Shown piece by piece: positions 41,631 to 50,973 of a stretch of DNA of 64,000 nucleotides; the stretch's first letter is position 1, and each line of letters starts with the position of its first letter. Under the pieces are notes generated by a model, which was not told the origin of the DNA, made no database searches, and saw nothing but the letters and a program-made list of their open reading frames with translations. The stretch is taken from NCBI GenBank assembly GCA_007692755.1, contig REBL01000079.1, forward strand, positions 1-64,000, given 5' to 3'. This DNA comes from Nodularia sp. (in: cyanobacteria). GTDB taxonomy: Bacteria; Cyanobacteriota; Cyanobacteriia; Cyanobacteriales; Nostocaceae. Both the position numbers and the translations under genes were made by a program.

Positions 41631-42623
41631 ATGGATTTTGATTTGATATTAAATGAGTTGTCTCTGCGAAATCCTGCTCCCAATGAACAAGAAGCACAGC
41701 AAAGAATGTCTGAGCTAATTAAGACGATACAGGCTGTTAAAGCTCAGGGAGTGAAAGTAATTCTTCGTACTAAAGAGGATTTTTATACAACAATACTTGC
41801 ACCTAACTATCCTCTACGTCGTTGGCTTAATGATAAGAATATAAATCAGATTGAGCGGCAATATATAAAAATTCTTGCAACTACATCACCTTTCTCAACT
41901 GATATTGTAAATTCTGAAGTCCAAGATATTGAAAATAATGCTAGCTTGTTTGAATTTCGTCATCAAGGAGAAATGGCTATTGGGCTTGGTATTGCTTATG
42001 TCCTGGAGACAATAGCAATTAGCTTACTCTCTGAAGAATGCTGGGATTGTAACCGCCTAGAAATAGAATTTATATCGCTTGACGAAGATAAAGAGATAGT
42101 ACATGAACTTGTGAAAATTTTCCATGTTAGTCGTAGCACTCATGTACAAGAACACGCCAATCTGATTCAAAAAATTCAAGAGCATATTTATCGACAAGTT
42201 AGCAATGGGGTGGAAATGTGGAATCGCAGGGAAGAATTATTTCCTAACCTAGAATTTTGTCATGCTGTTAGAAGACAATTGGAAGATATCCGTACTGGAC
42301 AGTTGGAATTACAGCCTGTTCTGAAGAAATTATTTGAGCTTCAGAAATGCTGTGAAAACTGGAATAATGGTTCTTTCAATACCGAAGGGTATCCTCTTGA
42401 GGAATCGGGAGAGAGTCAACCAACCCTTGAAAAGTATTTTAAGGAAAGAACTTTTCTTTGTCCTGATGGTAAAGAACGCTTATTTGAACGACATATTAAA
42501 TTGAGGGTTTGCAATTGGCGAATCCATTTTTTTCCAGAACAACCAGTTTTTCCAGAACAATCAGGGACAGTTATTATTGGTTATATTGGTCGGCATCTTC
42601 CTACAGTAAAGTATCGGACGTAA
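41631..42623 (+). CDS. Unknown protein, third gene of the DUF262/DUF3696 cassette
   Basis: The 330-residue product is not one I can assign. It is soluble, with an early KTIQAVKAQGVKVILRTKEDFYTTIL segment, a helical middle (HANLIQKIQEHIYRQVSNG, WNRREELFPNLEFCHAVRRQLEDI) and a compact C-terminal block. The end, CNWRIHFFP--GTVIIGYIGRHLPTVKYRT, looks like a short conserved domain. Cysteines are clustered (ECWDC, KCCENW). As the cassette's only gene without a known fold it may be an effector or sensor. It begins 3 bp after the ATPase gene. Function not inferable. Confidence 0.75.
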   Translation: MDFDLILNELSLRNPAPNEQEAQQRMSELIKTIQAVKAQGVKVILRTKEDFYTTILAPNYPLRRWLNDKNINQIERQYIKILATTSPFSTDIVNSEVQDIENNASLFEFRHQGEMAIGLGIAYVLETIAISLLSEECWDCNRLEIEFISLDEDKEIVHELVKIFHVSRSTHVQEHANLIQKIQEHIYRQVSNGVEMWNRREELFPNLEFCHAVRRQLEDIRTGQLELQPVLKKLFELQKCCENWNNGSFNTEGYPLEESGESQPTLEKYFKERTFLCPDGKERLFERHIKLRVCNWRIHFFPEQPVFPEQSGTVIIGYIGRHLPTVKYRT

Positions 42624-42683
42624 TTTTTAAAATCTGTTTTTCCTCTTCATAATTAAATCTTAAATTTAATTACATCTCTTTGC

Positions 42684-45587
42684 TTAATTATAAGTGGCTG
42701 TTTCGGGAACATTACCAATAATTTCTGCCAGGGTTTGTAATAATTCTTGCTCGTTATAGGGTTTAGAAAAATACGCCCGCGCTCCTAATTGCATGGCTAA
42801 TTGGCGATGCTTATTACTACTACGAGAAGTCAGCATAGCTACTGGTATATGTTTCATCTCCATACTTGAGTTCATGCGACCTAAGAAGCCATAACCATCC
42901 AGGCGAGGCATTTCAATATCACAAATTATAGCTGCAACTTTTAAACCACTTTCCAGCTTTTCTAAAGCATCTTGACCGTCTTTAGCTTGTTCTACCTCAT
43001 ATCCTCCTTTTTCGAGAGTCAAGGCTAAAAAGCGGCGAACATTAATTGAGTCATCAATGATTAAAATTGTGCTTTTCTGATGTGTAGGTGTCGCTGATAT
43101 TTTATTGTTATCAATGAAAAGAAAGGGCGTTTTTAACCGGACTGATGGTAATTGATTATTTTTAGGAGTCCGCTGATTGGTAGCAATCCAATATAGTAAA
43201 TCGTTGGTGTTAACTAATGCTAATACTCGACCATCACCCAGAATTGTGCAGTTACTAAAACCTGCGGGTAAAGGTATATTACCCTCGACTTGGCGGATGG
43301 CTACTTCTTGTTCACCCCAGCAACGGTCTACTTGGATGGCGACTTGCTGATTATTGCCTTTAACTATTAAGACACTGCTAGCATCTATGGCTGGACGAGT
43401 TTCTAGTTCTGGGTTATCGTAGCGTGGGCAATTAAACTCGAAGTAGCGACCCAGGCGAATCAGTGGTAATGTCGCGTCTTGCCAATTAATGACTTCGCTA
43501 TCTGCTATTGAAAATATTTGCTCGTTTGGCAGTAAAAATATTTCGGAAATTACTTCTGTGGGAAATGCCAATAACATTTTATTGCTTTCTACTAGCAGAA
43601 CTCGCGCTACGGAAAGTGTAAATGGTACGGTTAAAGTAAAGGTAGTGCCAACTCCTAACTCAGTGTTAACTGTAACATCTCCGCGAACTGATTTTAGGTT
43701 ATTACGCACGATATCCATGCCAACACCGCGACCAGATAAGGCGGTTACTTCGTCGGATGTGGTAAATCCTGGTTCAAAAATTATTGATAATATTTCTTCT
43801 TCACTAGCATCAGCGACTAAAGCAGCATCTAAACCCATATCTATGGCACGGGAACGAATTTTTTCTAAAGAAATGCCCCGACCATCATCACGCATAGTAA
43901 TAATTGTGCGATTACTGTGGTGGGTAGCTGTGATTTCAATTAATCCTTGTTCTGGTTTACCCAACTCCCGGCGAGTGCTAGGGTCTTCGATACCATGATC
44001 AAAGGCATTTCTTAATAAGTGCATTATCGGCTCATTTAAAGCTTCTAAAATGCTGCGTTCAATTAAGATTTTCTCACCTTCAACTTGCAAATGAACATTC
44101 TTTCCATACTCAAGATTTAGGTCACGCAAAGCTCTAGGAAAACGCTCAATTAAATCGGATAATGGACGCATCCGAATGTGAGTAAGTTTTGTTTGTATTT
44201 GTTTGGATGTTTTATTAAGTTTCCGAGCTATTTGGTCTGTATCGTCAACACTTAATTGAATATCTGTAGTGACTTCCTGGACTTGAATAATGGTTTCCAT
44301 AACTTCCTGCGATCGCAGGTCTAATTTGCTATGGCGATCCATTTCTAAACTATCCATTTCTGGGATATTTTCTACATAATTTGATTCTGAAAATTCACCG
44401 CTATTCCTCTTGGTAACTTTATCGTATGCTGTACGTAATTCATAGTTTTCTCGGTCGAGTGTTTGCACTCGCTGATTGAGACTCCGCACAAGTTTGCGTA
44501 ATTTTTCTAGTTGGGAATTTAACCCATTACGCTGGACAGTTAATTCCCCAAATAAATCATTAATTTGTTCTAACTTTTTACTAGCAATTCGTACAGTATT
44601 TTCTGAAGTATCCCGCTCTTTGCTAACAGTAATTTGCTCATCTGTGTGGTCGAATAAATTTTCATCTATTGTGGTATTTTCGGGATAAACCACTGCACTT
44701 GATTCGGGAATATGCACAGATGTTAAGTCATCTGTATCTTCTGCATCTTCAATAAATTCGGCTATGGCATCAGGCGTGGGCTGTGGTGGATTGGAGATAT
44801 AATTTGCTACTGTATCTACATCAAGTTTTGTGGGTAAACTATCTCGTTGATCTGTTAAGATCAAAGCCTGCGATCGCCGCCATGATTGCAATGCTAATTG
44901 AGCAATTTCGGGAATGCGATCGCTAGTCACAGTGCCGATATAATGCCCTATGGATTCACAAAGACTCGTAAAGGCTGGTAATTGTAGCATTTCTCCCAAA
45001 CCGCCCAATTCAGCCGCCATAATGGCTACTTCTTCTTGTAAGCAAGGCTGGGCGCTATCTGCCAATACCGACTCTAGACGCTGCAAACATCCTTCCACTT
45101 CTGTTTCAAACAGCATGGGGACAATATCTTGCCCATCTTCTGGCGATAACATAGTAGAAGCATCTTCAGGGGTGGGTTCACCCAAGAGACTACGCAGTTC
45201 ATCAAATACTGGATAACAAAAGCTACTTAACCACTGGTCTTCTATCTCATTTCCTTGTGATAGTGATTCGACTATCTGCCGTAACCAGTCAACTCCAGAA
45301 AGTAGTAAACTTGGTAACTGCGTGTCAATATCGCGAGAATTTTTGCGAGTTTTTAAGACTTTAAAAGAATCTTCCAGACGATGAGATAAATCACTCAGCG
45401 TCCTAAACCCCATCATTCCAGCACCACCTTTGATAGAATGCGCCGCGCGCAGTGCAGCATTAATTCTATCTAAATCAATGCGGTGACTGCTGTCAATTTC
45501 CAGCAACACCGCTTCTAATGTATTTAGGTAATCTCTTGCTTCTTCCAGAAATTGCATCTGGATTTCCAGTTCTTTATCCTTTGACAT
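42684..45587 (-). CDS. hmpE: CheA-type hybrid histidine kinase (HmpE)
   Basis: Central kinase of the hormogonium gliding (hmp) chemotaxis-like pathway. The 967-residue protein has an N-terminal Hpt domain with phospho-accepting His in ALRAAHSIKGGAGMMGF (about 50), a long acidic linker, the dimerisation/coiled region, and the ATPase (MHLLRNAFDHGIEDPSTR N-box, MRDDGRGISLEKIR, FTTSDEVTALSGRGVGMDIV G-boxes). A CheW-like domain follows (about 690-820), then a C-terminal receiver with the Asp in AIICDIEMPRLDG. It is the last gene of the operon. Distinguishing Hmp from Pix or Ptx systems relies on the transducer, which lacks GAF domains. Confidence 0.9.
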   Translation of the reverse strand: MSKDKELEIQMQFLEEARDYLNTLEAVLLEIDSSHRIDLDRINAALRAAHSIKGGAGMMGFRTLSDLSHRLEDSFKVLKTRKNSRDIDTQLPSLLLSGVDWLRQIVESLSQGNEIEDQWLSSFCYPVFDELRSLLGEPTPEDASTMLSPEDGQDIVPMLFETEVEGCLQRLESVLADSAQPCLQEEVAIMAAELGGLGEMLQLPAFTSLCESIGHYIGTVTSDRIPEIAQLALQSWRRSQALILTDQRDSLPTKLDVDTVANYISNPPQPTPDAIAEFIEDAEDTDDLTSVHIPESSAVVYPENTTIDENLFDHTDEQITVSKERDTSENTVRIASKKLEQINDLFGELTVQRNGLNSQLEKLRKLVRSLNQRVQTLDRENYELRTAYDKVTKRNSGEFSESNYVENIPEMDSLEMDRHSKLDLRSQEVMETIIQVQEVTTDIQLSVDDTDQIARKLNKTSKQIQTKLTHIRMRPLSDLIERFPRALRDLNLEYGKNVHLQVEGEKILIERSILEALNEPIMHLLRNAFDHGIEDPSTRRELGKPEQGLIEITATHHSNRTIITMRDDGRGISLEKIRSRAIDMGLDAALVADASEEEILSIIFEPGFTTSDEVTALSGRGVGMDIVRNNLKSVRGDVTVNTELGVGTTFTLTVPFTLSVARVLLVESNKMLLAFPTEVISEIFLLPNEQIFSIADSEVINWQDATLPLIRLGRYFEFNCPRYDNPELETRPAIDASSVLIVKGNNQQVAIQVDRCWGEQEVAIRQVEGNIPLPAGFSNCTILGDGRVLALVNTNDLLYWIATNQRTPKNNQLPSVRLKTPFLFIDNNKISATPTHQKSTILIIDDSINVRRFLALTLEKGGYEVEQAKDGQDALEKLESGLKVAAIICDIEMPRLDGYGFLGRMNSSMEMKHIPVAMLTSRSSNKHRQLAMQLGARAYFSKPYNEQELLQTLAEIIGNVPETATYN

Positions 45588-45740
45588 AGTGTTTATTATT
45601 TAGTCATTCGTTATGAGTTAAATATTTCTCAGCAATCGATTACTCAATACCAATTTTTGCTTATTTTCTTCCTTAATTAAAGTGATTATTTGGCAATTCC
45701 TGATGTCTCCTTGGTGACTAATGAATCACGAATAATTTAC

Positions 45741-47990
45741 TTAACTAACTTTGAAAGATTCCATAGTTTCTTGTAACTGCTGGGAAATCTCCACCGTTTG
45801 ATGCAGAGATTTGGAAACCACAGATGAAGAATCGCTGGTACGTTGTGAAATAGCGGCGATATCTTGCATCAATTCACTCACAGCTTGGGATGTCTGTAAC
45901 TGAGATGCAGTTGCAGTAGAAATTGACTGTACCAAAAAATCAATCTGTTGCGATACGTCCAAAATTTGACTCAGGCTTTGCTTCGCCTCATCGACAACCT
46001 CTGTCCCTGCCATTACTTGGGAAGTTCCGATTTCCATAGCTTGCACCACTTCGCTGGTTTCCCGTTGAATATTCTCGACAATTTGCTCAATCTCTTGAGT
46101 AGCTGAGGCACTACGGAGGGCTAATTCCCCTACTTCTTCCGCAACGATAGCAAAACCTTGTCCTTCTTCACCAGCGCGGGCGGCTTCAATACTGGCGTTG
46201 ATGGCGAGTAAGTTGGTTTGGGTGGCGATTTGGTTAATTAAGGACACCACACGCGAAATTTGTTGAGAAGATTCTCCCAACCGCTTGACTTTCTTCGCAG
46301 TGTCATCAACGGTTTCTCGCAAACCTAGAATATTCTCCACTGTCAAAGCCATCGCTTGTCCACTCTTCGTAGCAGTGTTGGTAGCATTATTGGCAATGAT
46401 TGCCGCTTTTTGGGCGTTTTCAGCGACAATTTTCATAAAATCAGTCATTTGGTCAACAGCGTCCAGAGTACGGTTGATTTCCGCCGCTTGAGTAATTGCG
46501 TCCTCTGCTAGTTGGCTGATTGCTGTTTCGTTAGCACCAATTGCGCCATTTACTTGGGTAGCTGCTTGTTTAACTTGGGTGACAATATCTCTGAGATTTT
46601 CGACTATGGAATTAAAAAAGTCGGCTACAGTCCCAATTTCCCCAGCCGTTACCTCTGCGCGTACTGTCAAATCACCACTAGCAGCACCTTCTACTTGACT
46701 GAGTAGTTCTAAAAGTTGCATTTGCAGTGTTGGTTCAGAACCCTGTTCCCCAGGATTTCTGACTGTTTTTTGTTGAGATAACACCTGTAATTGGACGGCT
46801 ATTTGGTTAAAATTATCACTAATAACTCCTAATTCATCTTGGCTTGCTGTTTCCCAACGGGTATGGAATTCGCCTTGAGCCAGTTTTGATAAAGCCGTAG
46901 CCGCATTTAAAATTGGTTGTGTACTACGCTTGACTATCCAAAGTGCGATCGCAGATGCAATTAATGCTAATAGTACTGTGCCGATGGCTATTGTTTGTAA
47001 CAATTGTCTTTGAGGCGCAAAGGCAATTGCTGTATCTGTAGTCAAAAGTAATTGCCAGTTTAAATTAGGTAAGCCCTCCAGTGTGGTGGATGAAACATAA
47101 CTGATTAACTCTGGCTTTTGATTAATTGTGTGAATCGCTGTAAAATTATCTACTTTATTGCTTGTTTTGAGATTAGCTAATCCGGGATATTCTGCACCTA
47201 ACAATTCTGCTTTTGGACTTAGGAAAACTTTCCCTAAACTGTCGAGTAAATAATATTCACTGCCATTAGCTGTATAGTTCTGATTCATCTCTGCTAAAGA
47301 TTGTACAGGCATACTGGCACTAACCACAGCGATGGTTTGACCTGTGACTGCATCTTTAACGGGTGTACCAATATTAATCACTGATTTTTCGGGCTGACTA
47401 ATCACAGAAGCATCTTTTTGGAGAATCTCCTGAAAATTTTTCGTGTCTATGGCATTATCTAGTGGTGCGCCTGTAGATTTCAGAATCAAGTTACCAGCAG
47501 GATTAAAAATGACAATGCTGTTATAAGCTTTGTGAGTATTGACAAAGCTATCTAAAAATACTTGCTTGTCGGAAATAGTTGTATTTATATTAACTGCGGT
47601 ATTTGTCAAAAATAGTGAATTGGAGATGATTTGAATATCTTCATATCGCCCCAACATAAAGCGGTTAATTTGTTCTGTTAATCTGGTAGCTTTCGCTGCA
47701 TGAGATTGGTTAATTTGCTTCCTCATCGATTTATGAGCCAAGCTATAAGCGATCGCACCCATGCCAAATGTTGGTAAAGTAGTGATGGCGATCGCTAAAA
47801 TTGCCGCTTTCGTACCTAAACTGAGTCGTTGAATATATTTCACCACATAATTCCAGTAATAATTATTAGTTGTGTCTATATTATACTTACTTGACACGTC
47901 TACCTGACTACCAGTATTTTTTTTCGATGGAGTAAAAAGATTCCGACTTTGAAGTTTATTCCTCTTAGCCTTGTCAGTTCGATCAAACAT
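45741..47990 (-). CDS. hmpD: Methyl-accepting chemotaxis-like transducer (HmpD)
   Basis: The 749-residue membrane sensor has a cytoplasmic N-terminus of about 55 residues and TM1 ([26 protein letters not shown]). A double-Cache-type extracytoplasmic domain (about 85-320) is followed by TM2 ([21 protein letters not shown]), HAMP, a second HAMP-like/coiled segment, and the signalling hairpin [26 protein letters not shown]. No GAF/phytochrome domain is present, unlike PixJ/PtxD, so it is probably not a photoreceptor; this favours HmpD. Gene order hmpC-hmpD-hmpE is intact. Confidence 0.88.
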   Translation of the reverse strand: MFDRTDKAKRNKLQSRNLFTPSKKNTGSQVDVSSKYNIDTTNNYYWNYVVKYIQRLSLGTKAAILAIAITTLPTFGMGAIAYSLAHKSMRKQINQSHAAKATRLTEQINRFMLGRYEDIQIISNSLFLTNTAVNINTTISDKQVFLDSFVNTHKAYNSIVIFNPAGNLILKSTGAPLDNAIDTKNFQEILQKDASVISQPEKSVINIGTPVKDAVTGQTIAVVSASMPVQSLAEMNQNYTANGSEYYLLDSLGKVFLSPKAELLGAEYPGLANLKTSNKVDNFTAIHTINQKPELISYVSSTTLEGLPNLNWQLLLTTDTAIAFAPQRQLLQTIAIGTVLLALIASAIALWIVKRSTQPILNAATALSKLAQGEFHTRWETASQDELGVISDNFNQIAVQLQVLSQQKTVRNPGEQGSEPTLQMQLLELLSQVEGAASGDLTVRAEVTAGEIGTVADFFNSIVENLRDIVTQVKQAATQVNGAIGANETAISQLAEDAITQAAEINRTLDAVDQMTDFMKIVAENAQKAAIIANNATNTATKSGQAMALTVENILGLRETVDDTAKKVKRLGESSQQISRVVSLINQIATQTNLLAINASIEAARAGEEGQGFAIVAEEVGELALRSASATQEIEQIVENIQRETSEVVQAMEIGTSQVMAGTEVVDEAKQSLSQILDVSQQIDFLVQSISTATASQLQTSQAVSELMQDIAAISQRTSDSSSVVSKSLHQTVEISQQLQETMESFKVS

Positions 47991-48048
47991 ACTGTAATTT
48001 GATTTAATATATTCAAGAAAACACTAATAATCTAATTTTTATTAGTAC

Positions 48049-48546
48049 CTAATTATTGTGTAAAATAGGAGAATACGCAAGAGATTGTGCATCTAAAACC
48101 AGCAATGTTTCTTCTTCTTGAACAACACATCCACGTAGATAAGGTACTAAACTAGATGCTACTTGTCCCACCGGAGACTGAATATCATCAGACATAAATT
48201 TAGTTATACCTTTAATCTCGTGAACAACCAAACCTAAAAGCAGTGACTCTACCTGAATCACAATAATATTATATTGCCTTAATCTACTATCTAAAAATTC
48301 TAAATTAAGCATTCTCGGTAGATCAATTGCCCAAATTATGTGACTCCGCCAATTCATTAAACCTAATATACAAGGCAGCATATTTGGCATCGGAGTTATA
48401 GACTCGACTGGCAAAATCACTGCTTCTTGAGTATGATTCATGGATATATTAGCAGTAGTCTGTTGATTTAACTTAAACTTGAGATAGCTATTGACAAAGT
48501 TATTTTGATTTGGTTGTTGAGCAACTATAATTTTAGAATTGTTCAT
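48049..48546 (-). CDS. hmpC: CheW-like scaffold (HmpC)
   Basis: The 165-residue CheW-domain adaptor couples the transducer to the kinase. Visible features are EAVILPVESITPMPNMLPCILGLMNWRSHIIWAIDLPRML, LLLGLVVHEIKGITKF, and PYLRGCVVQEEETLLVLDAQSL, all CheW strands. The first 30 residues are polar and variable. It sits 4 bp after hmpB and 58 bp before hmpD. Together with its neighbours it forms the transducer-kinase array. Confidence 0.9.
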   Translation of the reverse strand: MNNSKIIVAQQPNQNNFVNSYLKFKLNQQTTANISMNHTQEAVILPVESITPMPNMLPCILGLMNWRSHIIWAIDLPRMLNLEFLDSRLRQYNIIVIQVESLLLGLVVHEIKGITKFMSDDIQSPVGQVASSLVPYLRGCVVQEEETLLVLDAQSLAYSPILHNN

Positions 48547-48550
48547 GAGT

Positions 48551-48928
48551 TTAAAACACTACTGATTTAATAGCACGCAAAAGCTGTTCGCGTGTATATG
48601 GCTTGGTCAAATAGGCATCAGCACCCTGTTTCATTGCCCATAATCTATCAATTTCTTGATTTTTAGAACTGCAAATAACTATCGGGACTTTTTGAGTGGT
48701 CGGATTTTTTTTGAGGGAACGGCACAACTCAAATCCGCTCATTCCTGGCATCACAACATCTGTAACAATTGCATCCGGTTGTTCTGATAATACTTTTTCT
48801 AAAGCTTCTTTTGCACTAGCAGCCTTAATTACGTTGCAACCACTATCTTTAAGATAGTAGCTCATTAGTTCTAATTCGCTGGGTGAATCTTCTACAATCA
48901 AAATTTTGCCCACTAAGGTAACACTCAT
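48551..48928 (-). CDS. hmpB: CheY-like response regulator (HmpB)
   Basis: A 125-residue stand-alone receiver domain: ILIVEDSPSELELMSYYL (acidic pocket), phospho-acceptor Asp in AIVTDVVMPGMSGFELC (about 57), the switch Ser/Thr region VPIVICSSKNQEIDR, and the conserved Lys in DAYLTKPYTREQLL. There is no output domain. It follows hmpA by 68 bp and precedes hmpC by 4 bp. Confidence 0.92.
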   Translation of the reverse strand: MSVTLVGKILIVEDSPSELELMSYYLKDSGCNVIKAASAKEALEKVLSEQPDAIVTDVVMPGMSGFELCRSLKKNPTTQKVPIVICSSKNQEIDRLWAMKQGADAYLTKPYTREQLLRAIKSVVF

Positions 48929-48996
48929 ACTTCAATCTCCTGCAAAAATAAATTGTATATTAATCAAACTGATTTATCCTGCTAGATGTGGCTAAA

Positions 48997-50022
48997 TCAA
49001 TCTAGATATTTAAACACAATTTTGAGTAAATCCGCTTGTGTAAAAGGCTTCGTCAAATATCCAGATGATCTGACCATTTTTGCTTTGGCTTTGTCGATAA
49101 ATCCTGTTCTGCCAGTTACCATAATAATCGGGATATTCTTAAAAGCTGAATGCCTCCTTAATAAAGAACACAACTCATAGCCGTCTAAATTGGGCATTTC
49201 CACGTCTAGTAAAATTAAGTCTGGTTTACTACGAAGAATTTGCATTAATGCTTTTACCGGATCGTTTATTGTGACAACTGCAAATGTATTACCATCCAAA
49301 AAAAGTTTTATAGAATTCAGCACTGTTTGACTATCATCAATACAGGCAATTGTATATAGGTTTTTTTTCAAGCCCGGCTGAGATTTTTTTGTATTCCTCT
49401 TGTCAAAAGTTTTACTTTTTTTTGGTCTAACATTTGTGGAAGTTAACACAGAAGAACCCTGACCAGCTTGAACTTGCGACTGGATATTTTGCCGCTGTTG
49501 TAACTGCTTGTGACAGTATTCAACCAATAAACGCAAGTCTAAATAGCAGAACTTTGGTAATTCATCCCAGGAAGCCTCAAGAGAAAATTCATAATTTCCC
49601 TCTTTTAAAACCAGAAATGTTTCAAGTACTTCTTTCGCTAATTCATATATCAGGGTTTCTGCTTGTGCGGGGGTAATATATTCCTGACTTGTTAACCAGC
49701 AAATAGCTTGGTAATCTGCATATTGCATAGACTGGTGTTCATTTTTCGGTTCAAACATCAGCCGCATTTGCACGCGAGTGGCACTGTTAAGAGTGGGAAT
49801 TTCTTGACTCAATCGCTGTAAGTGATGATCAAGACGTTCAAACAGTCTATCTGAGTAAGAGGCGTAAGTCAGTTTACCGTCTTCTATATTAATTGACCAA
49901 GAAGCCGTTTTAGTAAATACGCGTAAGCAACCAGTCGCATGGCGGCTAGTTAGTTGTGCTAATAGAGATAAGGGATGTAGTTTCTGAGGTAACCGGTAGC
50001 CAGTTAGAGGAGTCGTGCTCAT
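48997..50022 (-). CDS. hmpA: PatA/PixG-like response regulator with PATAN domain (HmpA)
   Basis: The 341-residue product has an N-terminal PATAN/DUF4388-like domain (about 1-170; LHPLSLLAQLTSRHATGCLRVFT, SWSINIEDGKLTYASYSDRLFERLDHHL) as in PatA and PixG. A basic linker (RPKKSKTFDKRNTKKSQPGLKK) is followed by a C-terminal receiver with IACIDDSQTVLNSIKLFL, Asp in LILLDVEMPNLDGYELC and LTKPFTQADLL. PATAN response regulators connect chemosensory arrays to type IV pilus motors. It heads the five-gene operon. The 5' spacer is long. Confidence 0.88.
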   Translation of the reverse strand: MSTTPLTGYRLPQKLHPLSLLAQLTSRHATGCLRVFTKTASWSINIEDGKLTYASYSDRLFERLDHHLQRLSQEIPTLNSATRVQMRLMFEPKNEHQSMQYADYQAICWLTSQEYITPAQAETLIYELAKEVLETFLVLKEGNYEFSLEASWDELPKFCYLDLRLLVEYCHKQLQQRQNIQSQVQAGQGSSVLTSTNVRPKKSKTFDKRNTKKSQPGLKKNLYTIACIDDSQTVLNSIKLFLDGNTFAVVTINDPVKALMQILRSKPDLILLDVEMPNLDGYELCSLLRRHSAFKNIPIIMVTGRTGFIDKAKAKMVRSSGYLTKPFTQADLLKIVFKYLD

Positions 50023-50769
50023 TTTGCTTTTATTTCTTCAGCTAAATTTATACAGTAGCTGTGCCACATTTCCCAACAAATTTTAGTTAATAGCTTTTTG
50101 TAGTATCAAATACAAAAGTTTCACGACAGAATTTGTGGTTAGACTCAATGAAAACATCGTTTTTTCCGATGATTACATCTCATGAATTAGACATTCAAAG
50201 TAAATTTACTTACTTGTATTGAGATTGCTTGATATATTTGGCGAATCAGCCCAGAAAAAAACAAGGCTAAATAAAGCCTCTGACTCTTAAGTGTAAGTGA
50301 TAGCCATGTAAATAGTACTGCTAATTTAACAAAAATCAACTGCGGCTTTCTCTGTATTTACACTTAAATTTAAGCAACTGGGCGAATCTGAGGTATTTTT
50401 TTTAGTAATATTAAGGAATATTGAGATATATTAAGCATAAAACATATTTCAACTTTGTATGAATGCAATTGTCTGGATATATACCAGCAAGCATCAACCC
50501 ATAATCGTTGCTAGGGATTCAATTTTCTCAGGGCTTTTGAGAAAGATACGTAGGGGTGGGTATGGCTACGCCACGCAAGCTATCACAGATATGTTCAAAT
50601 ACAAATGATATATAAATATTATCACCCATAGAGAGGGCTAGCAAGAGCGGGTTTACCAATTTAAAGCTGAAAATCAGGAACTCTCTCGCCAAAACACCGT
50701 AAAAAACCTCAGTCTTTACCAAAGTTTAGTGCAGGTGAGACCCATTTTTAAATTAATATGCAAAATAAA
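50023..50769. other. Gene-free spacer upstream of hmpA
   Basis: No credible gene in 747 bp. A dispersed repeat beginning TGGCTACGCCACGCAAGC lies at 50563-50585 and recurs at 57693-57715. The hmpA promoter region is AT-rich with no clear consensus. A 64-codon minus-strand frame at 50528-50722 runs through the repeat and is not called. Confidence 0.55.
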
Positions 50770-50793
50770 CCCCCAGGCATTTTTTGCTGGGGG
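50770..50793 (-). terminator. Intrinsic terminator of tRNA-Leu
   Basis: CCCCCAG (50770-50776) and CTGGGGG (50787-50793) form a 7-bp GC-rich stem. In the minus-strand transcript it is followed by TTTATTTT. It lies 19 bp after the tRNA 3' end and matches a rho-independent terminator. Confidence 0.85.
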
Positions 50794-50812
50794 CTAATCA
50801 AATTTTCAAAAG

Positions 50813-50894
50813 TGCGGATGAAAGGACTTGAACCTTCACTCCTTTCGGAACTAGAACCTAAATCTAGCGCGTCTGCCAATTTCGCCACATCCGC
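50813..50894 (-). tRNA. tRNA-Leu (anticodon UAG)
   Basis: The minus strand reads GCGGATGTGGCGAAATTGGC at the 5' end and ...CATCCGC plus A73 at the 3' end, a perfect 7-bp acceptor stem. The anticodon stem CTAGA/TCTAG encloses the loop TTTAGGT, anticodon TAG (Leu, CUN codons). A long variable arm with TCC-GAAA-GGA makes it class II, as leucine tRNAs are. The T arm carries GGTTCAAGTCC. The 3' CCA is not encoded. Confidence 0.96.
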
Positions 50895-50973
50895 ATCAGT
50901 TTTTAATACTAGCACAGAAAATATTCTATGGGAATAGGAAAGGGAAAAATAATTTTCCCCATCCTCAATTCAC

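Noticed and set aside
50528-50722. 64-codon minus-strand ORF near the tRNA
   Set aside because: Runs through a dispersed repeat, has no SD and no recognisable domain.
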